In this document: positions 55,107-64,000 of the stretch, piece by piece
Layout of the letters: each line of letters starts with the position of its first letter
Numbering within the stretch: position 1 is the stretch's first letter
Assembly: GCF_050947875.1 (NCBI RefSeq)
Contig: NC_134568.1
Coordinates: forward strand, 210,087,845-210,151,844
Length of the DNA stretch: 64,000 bases
DNA from: Dermacentor variabilis
Lineage: Eukaryota > Arthropoda > Arachnida > Ixodida > Ixodidae
Direction: 5' to 3'
Notes under the pieces: model-generated
Told to the model about the DNA's origin: nothing
What the model saw: only the letters and a program-made list of their open reading frames with translations
Database searches by the model: none
Made by a program: the position numbers and the translations under genes

Positions 55107-57857
55107 AGAAGTCCGGGCTGCCTCTCATCTAGATGCTATGGCCTCCTGCCATTGAAAGCAAACGCATCTGTGCCTGAAGGGCTTTTTCCACATGTTATGC
55201 TCGTCTTTGCATCTTCCCCACTGAAGCCTCTATCATAACTGCCAAATCACAGGCGTTGTAAAGAGCATTGGGTGGGGCCTGCTCTATGCCATTCCTTGTT
55301 GGTCGCTGTTGCTCTTGACGATCACAGATAGGTTTCCTTGTTCTTATTTTGCAGCATGCTGTAAAGGCATGCAATGTTATATTTTTCGATATATAATGCA
55401 TCACGCTATTATGCAGAATGATAGATGCATAGTATGTACGGTTGTATCTTGATTATATTATAGTGTAAGGTTGTACATTTGATCTTAAATCTCTATTCAG
55501 GAGACTGCCACATGATTTAAAAAAAAAATTTTCTAGCCTATATAAGAGTATGTGATATAGCAGTGGTGGTATTGTTTATTCCAGAGGATTGTATGTGGGT
55601 GTGCTGAGGGCTTACCTAAGTATTTTTCTTATGTTTTAGCTTTGGTTTCACTGCATATATTGCTAGTGCCCATGGTAGTGAAGCAATAATGCGTCTATGA
55701 TGTTCAATTGCAAGCATTCCCCACTCCATTCATTTTTTGCATCAAATTATTTGGTCCGAGTGTTGACTGTACACCTTATTGTGCACATGTGCACCATTAT
55801 TAGCAGCAGGCATTTGGTTAAACTTGGTGATACTTTACTTGAAATGGTGGGTATACACTTCGGTCAAAGTGGAGATACTACGTTTAGAATCTTTTTTGCT
55901 TTGTAGTACAGGTAATTTTTTATTTAGTTAACTGGCTTCCTGATAGTTGAGTTGTTCATGGAAGGTTATGTCCTAGTGAAGGTCATGAAGTCAGGATAGT
56001 TGGAAGGCATTGCAACATGGGCATTGTTAATTTTCGAAGCACAAGGTTCATATGCAAAATCCACACGAGAGGCAAAGCTTATCGTTCATCTTCACAGCAG
56101 TACAACACAGTTATATGGTGTAAGCAGTAATGCGCCAAGTATAGCTGCTTTATTTTCGCCGTTTATTTTCCACATAAGGGGACTGTACTAGATGGGAGCA
56201 CTATTTTTATTCATGTTAAACATTGTATTAGATTACATAGATGCAGTAGTTCAGGTAGTTGAAGTCTATATACAGATATAGAGAATTCTAATATTCTCTT
56301 ATTCTGGTAGGTATGAATGTGTGTAATATACTGAAATGCACAGTGTACTTTGAGATGAATATCAGGCTATCATGCCTGTCATTGGGTATGAAGATGTGAA
56401 GCCACATTCTGCAAGCAGTTTTACTGAACCATCCACCTACATATGATTTGCTCATGTATGGCAGCCATATGTAAGCATGCAAGTGGCTCACAATGTGAAT
56501 CACATACGGGGTACAGCCCTTGTACTGTGCACTGGATTCTGCAGTGTGCCACCAAAGTTGCAGCTGGTACAACTGGTGGTTGGAAGAGAGAATGCAGTGA
56601 TCTTATCACCTTAATGACCTTTTTCTTTGGTGGCTTTATTTTCTTTCTTTGTTCTTGGTGGTGGTGGTTTGCTGTCTAATGCCCTCAACATTTGTGGCAT
56701 CAATTGCATGGAGACATTGTATGCTGCTGCTAGCCATGATGTGTGCTCTGTGGTGTGAAAGAAGAGCCACAAGGCTTCACTGTTGCTCTAGTGAATGCAC
56801 TAGTAGATGCACTAATGAATGCGGCACACATGATGATCCGTACTCTGCTGCAAGTAATCTCAGCTTGAATGTGAGTATGTGGTTGCAGTCTTGTGAATTC
56901 CTTCCCTGTAGCACACATAGGGATAAGGCCAGTACTATGCCTCATGCACTCGGCATGTTTTACAATCCTGCTTGAAAATCCCAGGCAGTGATGTGGATAT
57001 TCCATGTCGCAGCAGTGAAAACGTATTTGTATTTCAGGCACCAGTAACTGCTGTGACCAGTAATTGTGCAAAACTCATGCATGTATGCTCTAACGTGTGT
57101 GCACGTAAGCACACACAAGATGGACAGCTATGCTGACTTTGAAAGACTTTGCACACGTACCCTATAGCTGACATTCTAGTGCAGCCAGCTGGTCATGCCA
57201 TGCACAGGCTTGCTAAGCAACTGAAGTTATTAGCTGCTGACCACAGTTAAAGTTTTGAATGTATCCACTGACACCTCTATCATGTGTACTTCACTGCTCA
57301 TAGCAATGTTATCAGCAGAATTATTACTGTTCATTTAGTTTTGTTGAAGAGCAATTGAGTATAAGAATAGCTCTGTGAAGAAATGTTGCTTTATGTACAG
57401 CACCTGTGGAGCTATTCACTGTGAGGCACCTGAGACAGAAATGAGTGAATCCACCCTACTTTGGAATGGGAGATCTACAGTAAAAGTCACCATGACGCTG
57501 TGCTTTCTATACTAATGACTCCCACAGCAAATACAATCTGTAATGAGGTGCCAGCTGCATGTGCAAGCTGCAGCCATTTTCAAAGAGAAGACTCGACCTT
57601 TAGGCACTTATTTTATGTGCGTAATTAGTATGGTCATTATTAGTTTACATTATATGGTTCTACATTATTGGTTACGGTGAACACCTTGAAGGTCACTAAC
57701 AGTTTCTTGGCAATTCTTTGTGTGTTCTTTTTATCATGTCGTGTAAACTTCTGCACACAGCTGATTTTCTTTACACGACTAGGAGAATGTGCTGCATTTG
57801 TATGTGGTGTCTCAAGTGAAGGCATCATGTGCACTTGCTTTCTGTTGCATTATAGCC

Positions 57858-57899
57858 CTTTCACCAACCACCGTTCCGAACTGTGGTGGTTGGTGAAAA
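57858..57899. repeat. Stem-loop, 14-bp arms
   Basis: CTTTCACCAACCAC at 57858-57871 is the reverse complement of GTGGTTGGTGAAAG at 57886-57899, with a 14-nt loop. It lies in the candidate 3' UTR, so it could be an RNA hairpin. Confidence 0.6.
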
Positions 57900-58670
57900 G
57901 CCTCCTTGGAACATCCAGATGTCAATATGGTCCTTACTTTATCTCTCTAAATTTTCCTAGCATAAGACAGTCATACAGCCTGTATTTTGTTTGCCAAGTT
58001 AAGCCAATGAGTAGTACTCTTTCAGTAACTTACTGCCACACATGGCTAATTTCTTAAGGTTTAGAAAATTTGGCATCAACACAGAAGGCTGGTGGTCTTG
58101 ACCAACTACTTGGCCACATGTTATGCAAGCTTTGTTGGCACGTTACACCACTTGGACTGGTCTTTATTTCGCTGTTATTGATAAAGTTTGTTCCAGCTGC
58201 TTCCAAGAAACAAATTTGATGCTGCTTCCTATGTCATGTGAGCACATGGCTGGCACTTTAGAGGCGTTTTATCTGCAGCACAACCGCACTGGTCAATGCA
58301 CTATGCAAGAACTTGAAACTCAGTTGCTGTATGTGCTCGTATGCAGTGGCTAAAAGTGTGTGAATATTAGAAAATTTCGAATACCAGTCAAATATTTTCA
58401 TTTTGATATTCATATTAATATGAATTAAAAAAATTTCAAACATTCGATACAGCGCGAATATTCATATCAATTTGAGTATATTTCTGGCAGTGCAGGGGCA
58501 AATGCAAATGTGTGCCCACTTTCATGCTACTTGGCACACTCCTGTCTGGTGGAATTTAGCTTATGAGGTAAGCCCAGTGACCGGTCAGCTTAGCCCTGCA
58601 GGAAAGCCAACATCTCGCAGGCAATGGGCATGGGTTTTGAAACAGCGAGGGTGCAACTTAACATGGGTAG

Positions 58671-58676
58671 AATAAA
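58671..58676 (+). promoter_or_regulatory. Candidate poly(A) signal AATAAA
   Basis: First AATAAA noticed after the stop codon, 3.57 kb downstream. Further candidates are at 58766-58771 and 61439-61444. Which one is used, if any, cannot be told from sequence alone. Confidence 0.3.
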
Positions 58677-59378
58677 CAAGCTTTTACTCTTAATTACATA
58701 TTAGTCAACTTTTTCTTATTGGTGATGTAAATGCAGTGTTCTAATGTGCAGTAAAGAAATGTTCTAATAAATGCATGTGCATATCATTATTTGTTAACTA
58801 TTCGAAGTAAACTATTAGTTAAGAACAAAAACTGCAAGAAGGGGCCTTTCATGTCCTATTTCTTGTACTGTTCTTAACGTAATGTACCAACTAGCCCAAT
58901 GGCACACTCGTGAAGCTAACAATGTACAATTCCTGTTAAATTTTTTTTTTATATTTCACACCCATAATAGCAACCAAATGCACAGAGACTGCTACCCGGC
59001 CAAGTGCCTCAGAACTAGCCAAAGAGAAAAATTCATGCGCATCACAGGCATGCATGTTTGTTTTAACGGTGGGTCACACTGCATCTACACATGCAGAGGC
59101 ACCATGGGCTGAAGCAGGATATGCACAGTGGCTACCAGTGGCACAGTGGCTAGTCGCTACCACTGCTGTGCCATGGCTTCACTTTGAGCAGCTTGGTGCA
59201 AGAAGATATGCATGTTTTGAGTCTTTTTTTTTTTTTTTTTTTTTTTGTAAAACATTGCATTCCATCATTCCTTGCCATATGTTGCACATATTTGAGTAAA
59301 GACCACCGTAATTTGGGTGTCAAATTTTGCCATGGAAATGTTATATATTTTTAACTGCATTTCGATCGTATCTGCACA

Positions 59379-59430
59379 GCGTGCCTCATAATCAGAAAGT
59401 GGTTTTGGCATGTAAAACCCCATAATTTTA
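59379..59430 (+). mobile_element. Ruka SINE, severely 5'-truncated (52 bp), perfect 10-bp target duplication
   Basis: Only GCGTGCCTCATAATCAGAAA to CCCCATAATTTTA is present. TATCTGCACA flanks it exactly at 59369-59378 and 59431-59440. Confidence 0.9.
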
Positions 59431-59737
59431 TATCTGCACAATAATTACCACAGATGAATTCAGTGAACTTGCTGGTAAAAATAAAAGCTGTCGCTTGTCT
59501 CGGATGTTTTGCTTTGCATTATGCTTCTCTTGCTCTTCCGCCTACTCTTTGCATTCTATATTTTTGGAGGTGCTTGACAGGAGGTTAAAAAAAAAAGAAA
59601 TAAGACTTATCTCATACCGACGTGTAGAACCTATTACTGTACACCGGACACATGTGCACTTTCTTTCTGCTTCTCCTCCCCCACTACTATTTAAATCTAG
59701 TCTATATTTGACTCAATTCCTGCTATTAGTGTGGTCA

Positions 59738-59775
<38 letters not shown>

Positions 59776-59815
59776 ACGAGAAGAAAGGGGTTAACCGAGG
59801 GGCCCGATTTTTATT

Positions 59816-59870
59816 AGTCATATCATGAGAAGCCAACAAACACTGTTTGTTGGCTTCTCATGATATGACT
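59816..59870. repeat. Perfect palindrome, 27-bp arms with a 1-nt centre
   Basis: The left arm at 59816-59842 begins AGTCATATCATGAGAAGCCA. The right arm at 59844-59870 is its exact reverse complement. TA microsatellites lie on both sides (59740-59767 and 59869-59888). The arms look like two head-to-head 3' ends of a dispersed tick repeat; the left one continues outward into GGGGCCCGATTTTTATT read backwards. Confidence 0.9.
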
Positions 59871-62156
59871 ATATATATATATATATATGTGTGTATATAG
59901 CATTGGTAGTGTCCTGGTACATCGCTTGCAGCGCTGTTGCTAATGCTAAGTCAACAGTGTTACTTGAGATGTAATGAAGGAGGCAGCTGGGACTTTTATT
60001 GAATTTTCTGCTATTACCATACATAAAAGGGTGTAAGCATCCCCTGGTTATCTCAAGAGTGTTACAGACGGATGCAGGTTACTACTTAGGGGTTAAGAAA
60101 GAGCAGGAATTGAAATGGAAAGATTTGCATACATCCAGAACTATAAAACACTTGCGGTGTCACTTTTCTCATTCGGAGGTCAAAAAGTATGTCGCTGTAG
60201 GTAGGTGCGCCTCTTTGGTCAAATGAGGGTTGATGTGCAGAGGGGGATGGGGGGAGGAAAAAAAAAAGCAGTGTAGCTTTGCAACAACAACGCAAGTAGA
60301 ACCTCGTACAGGGGCAGTTTAGCATGACAATAATCTAGAAATGTTTGTTGCTGGCAGCCCATATAGTCACAACCAAGATCCTTCTATATTTGAAGTTAGT
60401 GCCATTCCTCCTGTCCAACTTCTTTCCTTCTCTGGCACCTTCACGCCTTGCCATCACTTTCATTGTTTAGTGCCGTGAAGGAAGTTCCAGATGTCGACTC
60501 AATTTGTGTGAGAGGAGTGTCGTGAAGGTGAAGTGTTTGTATGAGGGGCAAGGAAATGGTGGCACCGAAATGTAGGTATGGCACTTACTTCACCGTATAT
60601 AGAGACCCTACTCAACCACAGAAATAATGAGCCTTTAGTGGATGGATCGGGAAGGTTCTGGTGTTGCAAGCGGCCTTATTGTTATTGCTATCAGAAATAT
60701 CTGGAAGGCAAATCGAAAATGTTTTTATGATGGGCCTTTTGGGTGTGTTTATTGTCCTACTTTTCCTAGAAGTGTTTCTGAGAACAAACCTTGCAGTAGT
60801 CTGCCAAGTTCATGCACATTGCCATCAATATGTAATAGCTGGGTTGTTTGGCCAACTGAAATCCTGAAAACCTGCTAGTAGCTCCACTTTGTGGGAGGTG
60901 AAATTGGCAAGTAAAATGCCTTTTTATCTGTGTCGCATGACAGCGATTTCGTCGCACCGCTCATGTATGCTGGCTGGGTCTACAACGATCTCATCATCTT
61001 TTTCAGTGTTGGACATGCCGTATATGTGTTCTGCAGGGAGAAATGCATGCTCACTACTACTTTGAATATCAATACAGTGCCGACGATGCAGTCACCTTCT
61101 GTATGTGTGCCAAAGGAGACAAATGCGCACAGAGTTTGGGCCATGCTTTGCATTGTTGGTGTTTATGACTGTTGTTTGATTTTTGCATGTACAAGGGAGT
61201 TGAATGAACTTTTGTTATGTATATTTACATACAATTGCATTTTCGAATTGGGAACTGTAGTTTCATTCGATAACACTTATTTTTTTTTACATGTACTTTT
61301 GTTGAAAGATGAAACATTTTAGTTGCATATTTAGTCTGAAGCAGCACGTGCAGCATTGTGCCCATTATATACGAGCTTGCTATTTGTGGTTTCGCAGCAT
61401 ATGGCAAGTGATGTTCTTCATGCTATGCTTATGGGTTGAATAAAAGTCGTTTTCATCGATGGGCTTTTCTTATGAAGACTTTCAAGACCTCTGATCCACC
61501 TTAGCACAGTCCCCAAGCCCTTCAGTGTTTTTGTGCAAATTTGATCAACAATGCCCCAGAACATGCTACATATGCTCAAATATATACAGTGAGATAGCAA
61601 ATAAGCAGCAGCCATGCCAAACCCCAGGGTGTTAGGCAAAGAAAACTTTGCTTTAAAAGCTTTTACAAAAAGGTGTAACAGTGTTGGAGCGTTCCCCTTC
61701 TACAATTGCAGGTGTGTAATCCTGGGGACTATGCGTAAGCACAGCCCCCCTGCTCTGCTGTCACGTTTAAGGCCACAGCTAGGTGCTACACAACGCATGT
61801 GCAGGTGGTACCTGGAAGAGGCACAGCATTATTTCTAAACCATAGTGTTAAAGCCGATCTGAAACTTACCGATTAGTTTTTGTGAGTGCTTGTCATTTCA
61901 CAGGTGTGTTTAGAAGTGGACCTGTTGACGGGAAATAAGATGTTAGATAAAAACCATGAAGCTATAGCATAAATTTCGTGCTACTCTATTTGCGGCAGGC
62001 TGTGTGTGCAAAATGCAAACAAGTGATGTGGGGTATTGGTTTCCATGTATAGGAAACTGGACGTGCAGCTAGCAGCGGAGGTATAGAGAGAGTACGCGGA
62101 AATGCGCAACTAACACTATACGCTCATTCAGCAAGTCATTCCAGTGAGAAGTGTTA

Positions 62157-62389
62157 ATTAAAATAAATTGTAGGCTTTTGTGTGCGAGAACCACAATCTG
62201 ATTATGAGTCATGCTGGGGGACTCCGGAAATTTGGGCCACCTGGGGTTGTTTAATGTGCACCTAAATCTAAGCATATGGGTGTTTTCGCATTTTACCCCC
62301 AGTGAGATGTGGCCACCATGGCTGGGAGGAATTCAATCCTGCGATCTCATGCTTAGCAGCCAAACACCATAGCCACTAAACAACCACGG
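62157..62389 (-). mobile_element. Ruka SINE, minus strand, CATCTCACTGGGGG subtype
   Basis: Read on the minus strand: GTTGTTTAGTGGCTATGGTG, GGCCACATCTCACTGGGGGT, then CATAATCAGATTGTGGTTCT. It is the same subtype as 44818-45056 and shares the preceding 23 bp (complement of 62390-62412). Confidence 0.87.
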
Positions 62390-64000
62390 CAGGTGCATCG
62401 AGAAGTGTAGTCGAGGAGCAGATTCGTCATCAAGACGACAAGGGGGTAGTGTGCGAGTACTGGCCGTTAGTAGCGAACTTTCTGCACATCACACACATGT
62501 GCTGTGTTGCTACAATTTCTGATTTATTATTAGGTCTAGTGATTTCTTCAAATGTTTAGTGGGTCAGTGATAAAAAGCTTCAGAATCTACTGTTTTTGTG
62601 CATCTTCATGAAAAACAGTGGCTAGATCTTCTTTTTCAAATTTTTTTTTACTTATCCAATTGAACTGCTAAATCATGATCAACATATATTGCGCATGAAT
62701 AGCTAGTGATATGTACCTTTCCTGTTGCATTTTTGGGCTTAAGCATAGTCCAAAACACATTGAACACTTGGGACTTCAGGTACCAGATGTCACCTGAGAC
62801 CTTTCCCATATCTGGCTTGAAGGTTGGAACAAGGTGTTTTTTAATAGTTATGGTGTTCGACATCCCTGGTGCGCAGTGTGGTTTTGCAAACCACTTACCA
62901 CGGCAAGAATTTTGGAGGTCGTATCATGTTACTGCTTTGCAGATGGCACATTGTATAGCAATAAGCACTGGATCCATGCCGATATAAACTCTTTTAAGAT
63001 ACTGTACTTTATTTGCCAGCATGATAATCTACTGGTTTTTCAAGCAAAAATCTTTTTTATGAACAGTGGCAGCACCACGTGTGAAGTTTCTGGTGACGCA
63101 GAGCAATGCAAGGCTCTGTAAACGTGGCACATGGTCTGGATGCAAAGCAGAAAAAAATGCTGTCGACTTGCGGTTCACCGTTTGACACGGTACTGAAAAA
63201 AAAAAAAAAATGTCCCTTTTTTCTTTTTTAGCCGATGTTTATGGGAAGATTGTGGTGTGAGGCTATATAAATACGAATTGCATTGCCTCCAGTGTGGGCC
63301 TGCGCACACTGTAAAAGGGAGCTTGTTTCAGCACTTTGGAGCGGTGTCCTTGACAGTTGCAGCTGTGGGTGGCAGTTCATGGTATGGCTGGTATAGGGTA
63401 TTCAGGGGGCATTAAGTGTCCGCAACGCGCTCTGGTTTTGAGCATGTAGAGGGCCTAAGAGACAGCTGATGCAAATAAATGCAGGGGGAAAAAAAGACAT
63501 TCGACCGTCAGTAACATGAGTTGGTGGATACATATATACATAGTTTCTTGGAGTCGCATCTGTGAGCTCAATGTTGTGGGTCATCAGGCCAGTTATTCAT
63601 GGCTGCCTTAAGAACTGCTTTCGAAATTCTATCACCAGGTGGAGACGTTGCACCTTATGCAGATAGATGGACTACGAACTTCCTTGATCTCCACCTAACT
63701 GTGGTATCTCAAGTGAAAGCTCCCCTGGCATATTTAGTCAGGTGTAGGGCTTCGCTTCCCATAGAGTCCAACATGAGCGTTGTATCATTGTTTTTTTCCC
63801 CTTTGTTTTCTTTGTTTTGTTCAGTGCCTTTGTTTCCCAGACATTTGCACCACGAAGGTAATAGCTGACAATTTCCTGTAAAGCTACTGAAGGACTGTAT
63901 CCCACTGAATCTAGAGCTCTGACTTAAGTTTGCTTTTAACAGCCTGCGGAGCAAGAACTTATCATTCAGGTTGAACGATCACCCTTTCACATTATGGTCG

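Larger units (their letters stand above)
55107..64000 (+). other. 3' UTR and downstream flank of the MROH1-like gene
   Basis: From 55107 to about 58350 no transposon is recognised and the first AATAAA is at 58671. A long 3' UTR is therefore possible but unproven. Further on are a CGAATATT-type repeat (58355-58480), a truncated Ruka (59379-59430), TA runs (59740-59767 and 59869-59888) around a palindrome (59816-59870), and a minus-strand Ruka (62157-62389). I find no second gene that I can support. Small open frames here lack splice or domain support. Confidence 0.55.

Noticed and set aside
60661..60867. Hydrophobic 68-codon frame (GLLGVFIVLLFLEVFL) that could be a membrane protein
   Set aside because: No start context, splice sites or family resemblance. 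AT-rich sequence often yields such frames.
63599..63868. Plus-strand frame with FLDLHLTV and RASLPIESNMSV, faintly like a Penelope-type reverse transcriptase palm
   Set aside because: Only two short blocks resemble the family and the expected catalytic context is missing. Not enough to call.
1..64000. Search for a CRISPR array, prophage, operon or bacterial-type defence island
   Set aside because: Introns, tick SINEs and LINEs show eukaryotic DNA. No spaced direct repeats or bacterial gene clusters are present.

Overview
This window looks like nuclear DNA from a hard tick (Ixodidae, probably metastriate). It has an AT-rich background, GT-AG introns and very long introns packed with decayed transposons. 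It also carries several copies of a tRNA-derived SINE that I recognise as Ruka, described from Rhipicephalus. No prokaryotic operons, rRNA genes or CRISPR arrays are present. Family names come from reading the sequence; no database search was run.

I can support one host gene: the 3' part of a plus-strand gene for a MROH1-like (maestro heat-like repeat family member 1, HEATR7A) protein. Eleven exons (64-216, 4942-5096, 6766-6931, 16197-16390, 18516-18653, 24764-25028, 44150-44338, 47997-48152, 48524-48658, 52600-52702, 54958-55106) have compatible splice phases. They join into 1803 nt, or 600 residues plus a TGA stop. The 5' part lies upstream of the window, so coding sequence is about 3 percent of the gene body seen here. 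A long 3' UTR probably follows.

The rest is mostly transposon sediment. Intron 1 has an old Ruka copy and a hairpin. Intron 2 is largely one TTAA-flanked DNA element. Intron 3 holds a DNA transposon with a Penelope-like GIY-YIG fragment inserted in it, a foldback MITE, and a decayed CR1/L2-type LINE. Intron 4 contains a second copy of the intron 3 DNA transposon. Intron 5 has back-to-back TTAA elements and a pogo/Tigger-type MITE with coding-like internal tandem repeats. Intron 6 (19 kb) has an RTE LINE nested in a MITE, a Tigger transposon with a dead transposase, a TTAA element with a THAP-type ORF, a nested MITE, and a TTAA element with an intact 178-codon ORF of unknown function. Introns 7 and 9 carry Ruka copies, one with a perfect 12-bp target duplication. 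The 3' flank holds a Ruka fragment with a perfect 10-bp duplication, a minus-strand Ruka copy and a perfect 27-bp-arm palindrome.

The least explained items are the TTAA-flanked element family (one member with a THAP finger, one with the intact ORF of unknown function), the 117-bp coding-like tandem repeats inside a MITE, and a 23-bp sequence shared 5' of two distant Ruka copies.
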